Positions 23,376-32,206 of a stretch of DNA of 64,000 nucleotides are shown in pieces. The position numbers and the translations under genes were made by a program. This DNA comes from Paenibacillus massiliensis subsp. panacisoli DSM 21345 (GTDB lineage Bacteria; Bacillota; Bacilli; Paenibacillales; Paenibacillaceae). Under the pieces are notes generated by a model, which was not told the origin of the DNA, made no database searches, and was given only the letters and a program-made list of their open reading frames with translations. Numbering within the stretch: the first letter of the stretch is position 1; every line of letters starts with the position of its first letter. The stretch covers positions 62,001-126,000 of the forward strand of contig NZ_KE384534.1 in NCBI RefSeq assembly GCF_000426545.1, given 5' to 3'.

Positions 23376-26042
23376 ATGGACAAACTCATGCTTATTGACG
23401 GCAACAGTATTATATACAGAGCTTTTTTTGCAATCCCTGCTTTATCGAATTCCAGTGGGCAGCAGACCAATGCGGTGTACGGATTTACGACAATGCTGCT
23501 GCGGGTGCTTGAGGAGCATAAACCTACTCATGTCCTTGTAGCCTTTGATGCTGGCAAGATAACATTCCGCCACGAGGGATATCAGGACTATAAAGGAGGG
23601 CGTGAGAAGACGCCGCCGGAGCTGTCGCAGCAATTTCCACTGTTGAAAGAACTGCTCGATGGTCTGGGTATTGCTCAATTCGAGCTGGAAGGCTATGAGG
23701 CAGATGATATTATCGGGACGCTCAGCAAGCAGGCTGATGAAGCAGGTCATGCTGTAATTGTCGTGTCTGGCGACAAGGATATGCTTCAGCTGGCTTCGGA
23801 TCAGGTGAAGATTGGCCTGACACGTAAAGGCGTTACCGAGATTGAGACCTATGGTCCAGCCGAGATTCAGGAGCGCTATGGCTTGACCCCTGCGCAGATC
23901 ATTGATCTGAAGGGTCTCATGGGCGATGCATCCGACAATATTCCAGGCATTCCTGGTGTGGGCGAGAAGACCGCTCTGAAGCTGCTCCACGAGTATGGTA
24001 GCGTCGAAGAGGTGCTGTCACATACCAGTGAGTTAAAGGGGAAAATGAAGGAACGCATCGAGACTCATGCGGAGGATGCGAGACTTAGCAAGCAACTGGC
24101 TACGATCTATCGCGAGGTGCCCTTGGATAAGGGCTGGGATGGCATCGTATACAGCGGACTTAAGCAAGACACTGCAGGTCCTGCATTAGCCAAGCTGGAA
24201 TTCAAATCTCTCCTCGAGCGCCTCCAGCTTTCTGGACAAATCGTTGGTAGTGGCGGTGGGACTTCACAGGCAGAAGCGGATGTAGATGTGGTTATTTTAC
24301 AAGCTGACACGGTAAAGGAATTGGAAACGGCGCTCGCGCAAGGTGATGGTGGCGTCCTGCATGTGGAGTCCTACGGAGATAACCCGCACCAAGCCAAGCT
24401 GATCGGCGTCGTGATCGGAGTACACGGACGACAGTATTATCTGGCGGATGAGCTATTGCAATCAGATGCGGCGATAGGAGTACGGGAGTGGCTGGCGGAT
24501 GCCGCCAAGCCGAAGCAGGGCTATGATCTGCATCGTACTGATTTGGTGCTTCATTGGTACGGTATTCCGTTCGCGGGTGCTGAATTTGACGTGCAGCTGG
24601 CAGGCTATCTGCTGGACCCGACGGATGCGAATCAGACCTTGAGCGGATTGGCAGCCAAGCATAACCTGCCGTCTATTCGACCGGATGAAGATGTATGGGG
24701 TAAGGGTGCCAAATACAAGATTCCATCAGAGGACATTCTCGCTGATCATTTGGCTCGCAAGGCTGCCGTAGTGGGAGAGCTTGTCCCTGCTCAGAAGGAG
24801 CAGCTTGAGCAGAATGGTATGAAGCAGCTCTTCCACGATATGGAGATGCCGCTGTCTCGTATTCTGGCAGATATGGAGAAGCAGGGAATCGCGGTCAACA
24901 TGGATGAGCTGAAGCAGCTAGGTCATGAATTCGAGACCCAGATTGAAGCATTGGTGCAGGATATTTACCGGAATGCTGGCGTTGAGTTCAATCTGAATTC
25001 ACCTAGGCAGCTAGGTGAGGTCCTATTCGACAAGCTCGGCCTTCCGGTCGTCAAGAAGACGAAGACGGGCTATTCCACGGATGCCGAGGTACTGGAGAAG
25101 CTGGCCCCATACAATGATGTCGTACAAAATATTCTGAAATACCGTCAATTGGCTAAGCTTCAATCGACCTATGTAGAGGGACTGCTGAAGGAAATTTCCG
25201 AGAAGACTGGCAAGGTGCATACCTTCTATCGGCAGACGATTGCGGCTACAGGACGCTTAAGCAGTCAATTCCCGAATTTGCAAAATATTCCGATTCGTAT
25301 GGAGGAGGGTCGTAAGCTGCGCAAGGTATTCGTACCTTCAGAGCCCGGTTGGTTGATTCTAGCCGCGGACTATTCGCAGATTGAGCTGCGTGTGCTGGCT
25401 GATATCTCTGATGATGAGCGCCTGAAGGAAGCCTTTGTGAACAATATGGACATTCATACGAAGACTGCCTCGGATGTATTCGGGGTCAAGCCTGAGGATG
25501 TGGATGCGAACATGCGGAGATCGGCCAAAGCTGTCAATTTCGGGATCGTCTATGGCATCAGCGATTACGGATTATCGCAGAATTTGAATATTACCCGTAA
25601 AGAGGCTGCGCAGTTCATTGATCAATATTTTGACGTGTTCCAGGGTGTTCGCAAATACATGGATGATATTGTGCAGGATGCCAGACGGGACGGGTATGTC
25701 AAGACGCTGCTAGAACGCAGACGTTATCTCCCAGAGATCAATGCCAGCAACTTCAATCTGCGCTCGTTCGCAGAACGAACGGCGATGAACACGCCTATTC
25801 AAGGGACCGCAGCAGATATAATCAAGTTGGCCATGGTACGGATGGATCAGGTGCTGAACGAGCGCAAGCTGCGTAGCCGTATGCTGCTGCAGGTACATGA
25901 TGAGCTTGTATTTGAGGTTCCGCAGGATGAGCTGGAGATTATGAAGGAGCTAGTACCAGAGACGATGGAGAAGGCTTTGAGCTTGTCCGTGCCTCTCAAG
26001 GCTGATGTGAGCTATGGAGATAACTGGTATGAGGCGAAATAG
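23376..26042 (+). CDS. polA: DNA polymerase I
   Basis: Repair and Okazaki-fragment polymerase. The 888 residues run as an N-terminal 5'-3' exonuclease (about 1-290: LIDGNSIIYRAFFA, YEADDIIGT, GDASDNIPGIPGVGEKTA), a degenerate 3'-5' exonuclease-like domain (about 300-470), then the family A polymerase. The polymerase motifs are motif A ADYSQIELRVLA, the O-helix RRSAKAVNFGIVYG and motif C VHDELVFE. The proofreading acidic motif is missing: the expected D-x-E reads HVES. Loss of proofreading is known in Bacillus/Geobacillus Pol I. mutM follows 62 bases later. Confidence 0.97.
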   Translation: MDKLMLIDGNSIIYRAFFAIPALSNSSGQQTNAVYGFTTMLLRVLEEHKPTHVLVAFDAGKITFRHEGYQDYKGGREKTPPELSQQFPLLKELLDGLGIAQFELEGYEADDIIGTLSKQADEAGHAVIVVSGDKDMLQLASDQVKIGLTRKGVTEIETYGPAEIQERYGLTPAQIIDLKGLMGDASDNIPGIPGVGEKTALKLLHEYGSVEEVLSHTSELKGKMKERIETHAEDARLSKQLATIYREVPLDKGWDGIVYSGLKQDTAGPALAKLEFKSLLERLQLSGQIVGSGGGTSQAEADVDVVILQADTVKELETALAQGDGGVLHVESYGDNPHQAKLIGVVIGVHGRQYYLADELLQSDAAIGVREWLADAAKPKQGYDLHRTDLVLHWYGIPFAGAEFDVQLAGYLLDPTDANQTLSGLAAKHNLPSIRPDEDVWGKGAKYKIPSEDILADHLARKAAVVGELVPAQKEQLEQNGMKQLFHDMEMPLSRILADMEKQGIAVNMDELKQLGHEFETQIEALVQDIYRNAGVEFNLNSPRQLGEVLFDKLGLPVVKKTKTGYSTDAEVLEKLAPYNDVVQNILKYRQLAKLQSTYVEGLLKEISEKTGKVHTFYRQTIAATGRLSSQFPNLQNIPIRMEEGRKLRKVFVPSEPGWLILAADYSQIELRVLADISDDERLKEAFVNNMDIHTKTASDVFGVKPEDVDANMRRSAKAVNFGIVYGISDYGLSQNLNITRKEAAQFIDQYFDVFQGVRKYMDDIVQDARRDGYVKTLLERRRYLPEINASNFNLRSFAERTAMNTPIQGTAADIIKLAMVRMDQVLNERKLRSRMLLQVHDELVFEVPQDELEIMKELVPETMEKALSLSVPLKADVSYGDNWYEAK

Positions 26043-26104
26043 CAACCAGGCTGTTTTCGAACCTGTCCGGCTTCCAGTATAATAGAGCTTGAGGTGAAGG
26101 AATT

Positions 26105-26935
26105 ATGCCGGAATTACCAGAAGTCGAAACTGTAAAACGAACATTGAATGAACTGGTAGTAGGGAAACAAATCGAACGAGTCTCTGTACATTTGCCGCGC
26201 ATTATTCAGCGGCCTTCGGACATACAGGCATTTGCCTTCGAGCTTGCCGGGCATACGATTACTGGCGTGGAGCGTCGAGGCAAATTTTTGCGGATTCTAC
26301 TGGATGGGCTTGTAGTGGTATCCCATCTGCGTATGGAGGGGCGATACGGCCTATATGCTGCGGATGAGGCAGTTGAGAAGCATACGCATGTCATTTTTCA
26401 TTTTAACGATGGTACAGAGCTTCGATATAAGGATGTGCGACAGTTCGGTACGATGCATCTGTTCAATACCGGTGAGGATCTGATATCCGCACCGCTGCAT
26501 AAGCTCGGTCTGGAGCCACTAGATGAAGCGTTCACCGTGGAGGCGCTACAAGGGGCAGTCGGAAGACGCTCAACCTCCATCAAGGCCGCGCTGCTCAATC
26601 AAGCATATGTCGTTGGTATTGGGAATATTTATGTAGACGAGGCCTTGTTCAGGGCTGGCATTCACCCGTCCAAAGCAGCTAATTCGTTAACTACAGAACA
26701 ATTAACATTGCTGCATAAGGCCATTGTTGACGTACTGTCGGAATCAGTGGCTGCTGGTGGTTCTTCCGTCAAATCCTATGTGAACGGTCAGGGAGACAGC
26801 GGATCGTATCAGCATCAGCTTCAGATCTATGGCCGCAAGCAGCAGCCGTGTGTTGTCTGTCATACACCAGTGGAGAAATCCGTAGTAGCTGGTAGGGGCA
26901 CGCATTATTGCCCGAAATGTCAGCCGACAGTTTAG
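26105..26935 (+). CDS. mutM: Formamidopyrimidine-DNA glycosylase
   Basis: Removes oxidised purines such as 8-oxoguanine and cleaves the abasic site. The 276 residues start with the catalytic MPELPEVET (Pro2, Glu3), contain ERRGKFL with the conserved Lys, and end in a zinc finger with two CxxC pairs (CVVCHTP, CPKCQ). GAGGTGAAGG lies before ATG 26105. A possible TATAAT at 26078-26083 could give it a promoter separate from polA. The order polA-mutM-ytaF-coaE matches B. subtilis. Confidence 0.96.
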   Translation: MPELPEVETVKRTLNELVVGKQIERVSVHLPRIIQRPSDIQAFAFELAGHTITGVERRGKFLRILLDGLVVVSHLRMEGRYGLYAADEAVEKHTHVIFHFNDGTELRYKDVRQFGTMHLFNTGEDLISAPLHKLGLEPLDEAFTVEALQGAVGRRSTSIKAALLNQAYVVGIGNIYVDEALFRAGIHPSKAANSLTTEQLTLLHKAIVDVLSESVAAGGSSVKSYVNGQGDSGSYQHQLQIYGRKQQPCVVCHTPVEKSVVAGRGTHYCPKCQPTV

Positions 26936-27071
26936 TGGAAGTATAGGAGTGTAGAAGTGTAGAAATGATGGAAGTGCACACTGAGCCCATTTTTCTCATA
27001 TAATGCCTGAGATATATAACCGAGTGCGCTATCGGGTATGTCCGGGCGCATGGCTATGGGGAGGGCTCAGG

Positions 27072-27797
27072 ATGGGTAGTCATTGGATGTCCCTGCTGTT
27101 GCTTGCATTTGCATTAAGTCTGGATAGCTTTGGTGTCGGAGTTACATACGGCTTGCGGAAGATGAAGATTCCACTACTGTCAATTGTGATTATCTCCATC
27201 TGCTCGGGTATGGTCATCTGGGTATCCATGCAGGTTGGCGTCATCATGCAGAAGATGCTATCTCCAACATTCACGACCTTGCTCGGAGCACTGATTCTGA
27301 TTGGGATTGGCTGTTGGTCCCTGGTGCAATCTCTGGTTCAAAAGCATGATGATACCTCGTCGATCTCGTTAGTGGAGCAGGCAGAGGCGCATGATGTGAA
27401 CGAGCGTGCAACGGTAAAATTGAATGCCAAGGATACGTTAGGGACCGCGGTGGAGCAGACTGTTTTTTCGCTGGAGCTTCGCAAATTGGGGCTGGTCATA
27501 CGCATTTTGCGTAGTCCCTCTGCAGCGGATATGGATGACTCCGGCAGCATCTCGCCACATGAAGCGGTATGGCTGGGGATCGCACTCTCTCTGGATGCTT
27601 TTGGTGCAGGGCTTGGAGCAGCTATGCTTGGTTTTGATCCATTGTCTACAGCACTCGCTATCGCACTCTTCAGCGGGATCTTTCTCATCGGAGGAATGAA
27701 GGCAGGCTTTCGATTAACGGCCTTTCGCTTCATGCGGACGGTAGCCTCGCTGCCGGCGCTGCTCTTAATTATCATGGGCATATTGCGTCTAATGTAG
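27072..27797 (+). CDS. ytaF: Sporulation membrane protein YtaF, MntP-like fold
   Basis: An integral membrane protein whose B. subtilis homologue is needed for efficient sporulation. The 241 residues have six predicted spans in two homologous halves, each starting with a LSLDSFGVG / LSLDAFGAG motif typical of MntP-type transporters. The halves are split by a polar segment (about 90-155) carrying an EF-hand-like DMDDSGSISPHE. ATG 27072 is chosen for GGGGAGGG upstream; an ATG at 27003 would add a polar leader without a ribosome site. Confidence 0.87.
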   Translation: MGSHWMSLLLLAFALSLDSFGVGVTYGLRKMKIPLLSIVIISICSGMVIWVSMQVGVIMQKMLSPTFTTLLGALILIGIGCWSLVQSLVQKHDDTSSISLVEQAEAHDVNERATVKLNAKDTLGTAVEQTVFSLELRKLGLVIRILRSPSAADMDDSGSISPHEAVWLGIALSLDAFGAGLGAAMLGFDPLSTALAIALFSGIFLIGGMKAGFRLTAFRFMRTVASLPALLLIIMGILRLM

Positions 27798-27918
27798 TAC
27801 TATGGAGATTCGAGCACTGAGCAGGTTGCATGATTATAAGCGAAGGTATGAATTCGTATCGTGATCCGAGTAAAAGTACAGTTTGAAGATTAGAATGAGG
27901 TTGAAGGCGGGTGTAAGC

Positions 27919-28515
27919 ATGATCATCGGATTAACCGGAGGTATTGCAACCGGAAAAAGCACGGTATCCGCTATGCTGGTGTCCAGAGGAGCCTTGCTCG
28001 TAGATGCTGATATCATTGCCCGGGAAGTCATGCTTCCGGGGCATCCGGTCCTTGCGGCGGTCCAGGAGCGGTTCGGGCCGGAAGTTATGAATGACGACGG
28101 AACCTTGAATCGCAAGGAGCTTGGACGAATTGTATTTGGAGATCAGGCCGAGCTGCAGGCGCTGAATAACATCACACATCCTGCCATTCGGCAGGAGGTC
28201 AAGCAGCGGATGATGACATTTGAGCTGCAGCAGCCGGACAAGCTGGTCGTGGTGGATATCCCGCTTTTGTATGAATCCAAGCTGGACAACCTGTTCCAGG
28301 AGATTATGGTGGTATATGTTCCGCGTACGCTACAGCTCCAGCGATTGATGGAGCGTGATGGGCTTGCGGCACTGGAGGCGGAGCAGCGACTGGCTTCACA
28401 AATGGATATAGAAGAGAAGAAGCGCAAGGCTGACATCGTAATAGATAATAGCAAGGATCTACAGTACACTGAGCAGCAACTGGAGCAGTGGCTTCGCCAC
28501 AAGAGGCTTTCATGA
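27919..28515 (+). CDS. coaE: Dephospho-CoA kinase
   Basis: Phosphorylates dephospho-CoA to CoA, the last step of CoA synthesis. The 198 residues open MIIGLTGGIATGKSTV (P-loop), with DADIIAREVM and VVVDIPLLYES as the CoA-binding and lid regions. ATG 27919 is taken because the family begins there; an ATG at 27883 adds 12 residues. Its TGA overlaps the ATG of the transglycosylase gene, so the two are translationally coupled. Confidence 0.94.
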   Translation: MIIGLTGGIATGKSTVSAMLVSRGALLVDADIIAREVMLPGHPVLAAVQERFGPEVMNDDGTLNRKELGRIVFGDQAELQALNNITHPAIRQEVKQRMMTFELQQPDKLVVVDIPLLYESKLDNLFQEIMVVYVPRTLQLQRLMERDGLAALEAEQRLASQMDIEEKKRKADIVIDNSKDLQYTEQQLEQWLRHKRLS

Positions 28516-29075
28516 AGCTTTTTGCTAAAAAAAGAGTCTTGCTCATCTTGCTCGTGTCTTTTGTCGTCTTCGTGTTCCTGAGCTCTAACTGGATGGCGAT
28601 TTTCTATCCGATCCGCTATAAGGATGAAATTCGGCAGTATGCGCAGACTTATGAGGTAGACCCATTTCTGGTGGCTTCGATCATTCGGGTTGAAACGAAT
28701 TATAACACCAGTATGGAATCGCATAAGGGAGCGTTAGGATTGATGCAGATCATGCCCGATACCGCGCAATGGATCATGGAGCGAGCCAAGCTACCGAAAC
28801 AGCCATTGGATAGTGTGAAGCATGAGGCTGGATTGAATATTCAATTAGGTTCGTGGTACCTTCATAACTTGATGGAGCAATTTCCCGATCAGCCCGTTGC
28901 CATGATCGCCGCTTATAATGCAGGTCCAGGCAAAGTCGAGAGCTGGCTTAGCGAAGGAATATGGGATGGTCGTGAGGAGACGATACGGCAGATTCCTTAT
29001 GGAGAGACAAGGCATTATGTGCAGAGGGTAACGCATTATTACCGTCAATATACGAAGATCTATGATCAGTTCTAG
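28512..29075 (+). CDS. Membrane-anchored lytic transglycosylase (SLT domain)
   Basis: Cleaves peptidoglycan glycan strands outside the membrane. The 187-residue protein has one N-terminal membrane anchor (about 6-26), then an SLT domain with the catalytic Glu in IIRVETNYN, followed by GALGLMQIMPDTA and AAYNAGPGKVESWL. ATG 28512 overlaps the coaE stop and has AAGAGG upstream; an ATG at 28488 inside coaE would precede the anchor by eight residues. Its neighbours coaE and ytaF match the B. subtilis order. Confidence 0.9.
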   Translation: MKLFAKKRVLLILLVSFVVFVFLSSNWMAIFYPIRYKDEIRQYAQTYEVDPFLVASIIRVETNYNTSMESHKGALGLMQIMPDTAQWIMERAKLPKQPLDSVKHEAGLNIQLGSWYLHNLMEQFPDQPVAMIAAYNAGPGKVESWLSEGIWDGREETIRQIPYGETRHYVQRVTHYYRQYTKIYDQF

Positions 29076-29154
29076 AGAATGGATTTCTGGAATGGTGATG
29101 TGGTTTAACGGGCTTTATGAGGGCAGTATTGGTCCAAGAAAATGCGATGGATAA

Positions 29155-29192
29155 ATTAAAAAGTGCAGGAAGGCTTACCGCCTGTCCTGCAC
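29155..29192 (-). terminator. Terminator of the SASP gene
   Basis: On the minus strand GTGCAGGA-C-AGGC pairs with GCCT-TCCTGCAC (29192-29180 with 29174-29163), followed by six T. In the plus direction it may also stop transglycosylase transcripts. Confidence 0.88.
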
Positions 29193-29207
29193 CTTGCTTG
29201 TTATGAC

Positions 29208-29423
29208 TTATTGAAATTGACCGGCCAGTTGTTGCTCGGCGATTGTCACCAGACGCTTGGTGATGTAACCCCCGATCGAACCGTTCTCATAAGATGTCAT
29301 GTTACCTTGGTAACCATCTTGAGGGATGCTAATCCCAAGCTCTTGAGCAACCTCGTATTTCAGTTGTTCCAGTGCTCCGGACGCTTGTTTAACAACCAGA
29401 TTGTTAGAGTTCCCTTGTGCCAT
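29208..29423 (-). CDS. Alpha/beta-type small acid-soluble spore protein
   Basis: Coats and protects spore DNA and is degraded at germination. The 71-residue protein shows the two conserved family blocks: KYEVAQELGI, containing the germination-protease site, and GYITKRLVTIAEQQL. AGGAGGTGA lies nine bases before the ATG on the minus strand. A sigma-G-like promoter is upstream. Its presence shows the organism makes endospores. Confidence 0.95.
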   Translation of the reverse strand: MAQGNSNNLVVKQASGALEQLKYEVAQELGISIPQDGYQGNMTSYENGSIGGYITKRLVTIAEQQLAGQFQ

Positions 29424-29453
29424 TGTTGTTCACCTCCTCGCGGTTGGTAATTG

Positions 29454-29483
29454 TATTATGTGTCGATATTCGAATTTTATTAG
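29454..29483 (-). promoter_or_regulatory. Sigma-G-like promoter of the SASP gene
   Basis: On the minus strand CTAATA, a 17-bp spacer and CATAATA, compared with the forespore consensus gHATR-N17/18-CATWHTA. The -10 matches fully; the -35 only partly. Confidence 0.5.
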
Positions 29484-29529
29484 TCTAATTAATGAAGAAT
29501 TTATTGGTAAAAGGAAGTGAGTGATTGTC

Positions 29530-29997
29530 ATGAAATGCCCTTACTGCGCTTACGCAGGAACGAAGGTGCTGGATTCCAGGCCAGCCAATGATAATAAATC
29601 CATTCGCAGACGAAGAGAATGTGAGCAGTGCGCCCGTAGATTCACGACATTCGAGATGGTGGAGGAAGCTCCATTAATGGTCGTGAAGAAGGACGGCAGT
29701 CGTGAGGAATTCAGCCGTGACAAAATGCTGCGTGGATTGGTTCGGGCCTGCGAGAAGCGTCCTGTATCGGTGGAGCAGCTTGAGCAGATCGTATCCAAGG
29801 TAGAGAATGCATTACGCAATACAGCTGCCACGGAGGTCGTGAGTCAGGAGATTGGTGAGCTTGTCATGGAGCACCTGTATCCAGTAGATGAGGTGGCCTA
29901 TGTGCGCTTTGCGTCGGTATATCGGCAGTTCAAGGACATCAATATGTTCATGAAGGAACTGAAATCCTTGCTGTCCAAGGAAGAGGCCGACGAATAA
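29530..29997 (+). CDS. nrdR: Ribonucleotide reductase repressor NrdR
   Basis: A zinc-ribbon/ATP-cone repressor that senses ATP/dATP and shuts down ribonucleotide reductase genes. The 155 residues begin MKCPYC, with a second pair in CEQCARRF (zinc ribbon, residues 3-34). The ATP-cone follows (APLMVVKKDGSREEFSRDKM to VYRQFKDINMF). ATG 29530 fits the family start; GTG 29521 lies closer to GGAAGTGAG and would add three residues. No NrdR box or nrd gene is seen nearby. Confidence 0.94.
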   Translation: MKCPYCAYAGTKVLDSRPANDNKSIRRRRECEQCARRFTTFEMVEEAPLMVVKKDGSREEFSRDKMLRGLVRACEKRPVSVEQLEQIVSKVENALRNTAATEVVSQEIGELVMEHLYPVDEVAYVRFASVYRQFKDINMFMKELKSLLSKEEADE

Positions 29998-30030
29998 GCG
30001 TCGGCCCATAAATTTTGTGCTAGAAAAGTA

Positions 30031-30059
30031 TTGACATTGCTGTGTGAAAATTATATGAT
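30031..30059 (+). promoter_or_regulatory. tRNA-Ala promoter
   Basis: TTGACA (30031-30036), a 17-bp spacer and TATGAT (30054-30059). The tRNA begins 42 bases later. Confidence 0.75.
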
Positions 30060-30101
30060 ATAGGAGTCGCCGATAATGGTGGAAAGTTAAAAAATACATA
30101 T

Positions 30102-30174
30102 GGGGCCTTAGCTCAGCTGGGAGAGCGCATCGCTGGCAGCGATGAGGTCAGGGGTTCGATCCCCCTAGGCTCCA
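30102..30174 (+). tRNA. tRNA-Ala (anticodon GGC)
   Basis: A full cloverleaf is visible. The acceptor GGGGCCT pairs with AGGCTCC, the D-arm is GCTC/GAGC, and the anticodon stem CATCG/CGATG has loop CTGGCAG (GGC at 34-36). The T-arm is AGGGG/CCCCT with TTCGATC, and the discriminator is A. CCA is not encoded. A terminator follows at once, so it is a single-gene unit. Confidence 0.96.
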
Positions 30175-30181
30175 TACTTAA

Positions 30182-30226
30182 AAGCCCGCTAAACACAAGG
30201 ATTTCTTAGTGTTTAGCGGGCTTTTG
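30182..30226 (+). terminator. Terminator after tRNA-Ala
   Basis: AGCCCGCTAAACAC pairs with GTGTTTAGCGGGCT across about 12 bases, followed by TTTT. A closely similar hairpin occurs at 36241-36287. Confidence 0.88.
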
Positions 30227-30323
30227 CTATGCATGGATTATGATGATTTTATGGCTGTGGTCTATGAGTAAGAGAGGTACTGCTTTTTCGTTATTTAAGA
30301 AGTTATAATTACGCACACGCACT

Positions 30324-30353
30324 AAAAAAAGTAGAGCAAAATTCTCACTCTAC
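30324..30353 (-). terminator. Terminator of the siderophore transporter operon
   Basis: On the minus strand GTAGAG (30353-30348) pairs with CTCTAC (30336-30331), followed by seven T. Confidence 0.75.
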
Positions 30354-30392
30354 CTTCTAGGGTGTGTGCGCAGCCTCCTCATACAGGCCGCC

Positions 30393-31145
30393 CTAATAAA
30401 TCGCAATCGGCCCATAGGGACCGTCTATAATTTCAATTTTCGTTTCAAAAATATCGGTTAGAAGCTCTGGGTCCATTACTTCCTTTACTGTTCCAAAAGC
30501 GGCAATTTGGCCATGTTTCATGGCACAAATTCGGTCGGAATATTTGGCCGCAAAATTGATATCATGCATAACAGTCAGAATGGTTCGTCCAAACTCATTA
30601 GCGGCATGCCTCAAATGCTCCATCATCTGGACAGAACGAGCCACATCCAGGTTGTTCAAAGGCTCATCCAAAAGCACGTACTCCGTCTCCTGACACAACA
30701 CCATGGCTACATAGGCTCTTTGCCTTTGACCACCAGAAAGCTCATCCAGGTATCGATTTTCGAGATCAGTCAAGTCTAAAAAATCAATATACTTAGAAAT
30801 AATAGCCTCATCCTCGTTTGTTAACCTTCCCTTAGAATAAGGAAAACGTCCAAATCCAGCAAGCTGTCTAACGGTAAGTCTCGTTACAAAATGATTTTCT
30901 TGACGTAAAAGAGTTACGATTTTAGCCAGCTCGCTCGATTTGGATGCAGAAACATCCATATTGGCAACCTTGATTTGGCCTTCGTCCAGATCCAAAAGTC
31001 TTCCGATCATCAAAAGTGTAGTGGACTTACCTGCACCGTTGGGCCCAATTAAAGAAGTAAGGCCGGCTTTTGGTATTTTAATATTCAAAGGGCCTATCGC
31101 TACCTCATTCGCATATGATTTTTTGACATTTGTAATCTCTATCAT
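30393..31145 (-). CDS. Siderophore ABC transporter, ATP-binding protein (YclP/FecE-like)
   Basis: ATPase of an iron-siderophore importer. The 250 residues contain Walker A GPNGAGKST, signature LSGGQRQRAYVAMVL, Walker B YVLLDEPLNNLD and the switch His in TVMHDINFA. It resembles the B. subtilis petrobactin ATPase YclP in length and spacing. The start overlaps the stop of the upstream permease by four bases. It is the last gene of a four-gene operon that ends at the terminator at 30324. The region is visibly richer in A/T than its flanks. Confidence 0.9.
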   Translation of the reverse strand: MIEITNVKKSYANEVAIGPLNIKIPKAGLTSLIGPNGAGKSTTLLMIGRLLDLDEGQIKVANMDVSASKSSELAKIVTLLRQENHFVTRLTVRQLAGFGRFPYSKGRLTNEDEAIISKYIDFLDLTDLENRYLDELSGGQRQRAYVAMVLCQETEYVLLDEPLNNLDVARSVQMMEHLRHAANEFGRTILTVMHDINFAAKYSDRICAMKHGQIAAFGTVKEVMDPELLTDIFETKIEIIDGPYGPIAIY

Positions 31146-32206
31146 AAAGAACCCTTCCTTAAAATCACTATTAAAAATGTTAATCCGCCAACCAATTCGA
31201 TAATAATGGAAACAACACCTTGCGCATTAAAAATATGATTCATAATGAAGTATGCACCGGTTAAGATTACAAACCCGATAGCAAGAGCCATGGGGAACAC
31301 ATATCTGTGGTCGTAGGTTTGTGCTGCCTGATAACTCAAAGTGGCAACTAAAAATCCGAAGAAGGTAAGTGGCCCAACCAAAGCCGTTGAAACAGCCATC
31401 AAAATGGATATCAGAACAAGCGTATAAATCACGCTGATTTGATGCCTAGTTCCCAAGGAAGTCGATACATCCTTACCAAGCGATAATACATTTAACCTCT
31501 TGGCATTAGCAAGCAAAAGGATGGCAACAATGATGACGATGGGGATGGCAATCGGGAAATAGGCTGAGTCTGCATTGTTCACTGAAGCAAACATTCTTGC
31601 CTGTAAAATATCAAACTCGGACGGTGCAAGAAGTCTTCTCATAAATGAGGATACAGACCTTAACCCGGTTCCAATAATAATACCGACTAACAGTAGAAGC
31701 TGTAAATTGCCGTATTTTCCGGAAAGCAGCCAACCATACAGTATCAAACACATCAAGACCATTGCAGCAACTTGATATAAAAAGGAATCAACACCGCTAA
31801 AGCCTACAAATACAGCAGCACCAAAGAAAAATATAGTACTTGTATGAATGGTTGAATAAATAGCTTCAAAGCCTAACAGTGACGGAGTGATAATTCTGTT
31901 ATTTGTAATTGATTGAAAAGCAACCGTTGATAAGCTTTGGCAAATAACAGCCACAAGCATGGCAACAAGGGCTACCACCCTTCTTGTAACAACAGGTATA
32001 AAAGAAGGAGAGGTTACCGGAACTGGATTGTTATACACCAGTAGTCCAAACGAAGAAATAACGCCCAAAACTATCAATGTTATCAGCAAGATCCAATAAC
32101 GTTTTTCTTCTTTCTTGGTACGAAAGGCTCTAGCTGACCTTTTTTGATGAGGACGGCTAGCATCGACTTCAACAGGTAATGGATTGCTACTTACGAATTG
32201 GCTCAT
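31142..32206 (-). CDS. Siderophore ABC transporter permease (FecCD type, second)
   Basis: A membrane channel subunit of 354 residues. After a polar N-terminal tail of about 30 residues come roughly nine hydrophobic segments. The FecCD features are SVAFQSITNNRIITPSLLGFEAIYS and the ATPase-contact loop near LSLGKDVSTSLGTRHQ. It overlaps both neighbours by four bases (ATGA), so the three genes are translationally coupled. It is similar to YclO. Confidence 0.88.
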   Translation of the reverse strand: MSQFVSSNPLPVEVDASRPHQKRSARAFRTKKEEKRYWILLITLIVLGVISSFGLLVYNNPVPVTSPSFIPVVTRRVVALVAMLVAVICQSLSTVAFQSITNNRIITPSLLGFEAIYSTIHTSTIFFFGAAVFVGFSGVDSFLYQVAAMVLMCLILYGWLLSGKYGNLQLLLLVGIIIGTGLRSVSSFMRRLLAPSEFDILQARMFASVNNADSAYFPIAIPIVIIVAILLLANAKRLNVLSLGKDVSTSLGTRHQISVIYTLVLISILMAVSTALVGPLTFFGFLVATLSYQAAQTYDHRYVFPMALAIGFVILTGAYFIMNHIFNAQGVVSIIIELVGGLTFLIVILRKGSL

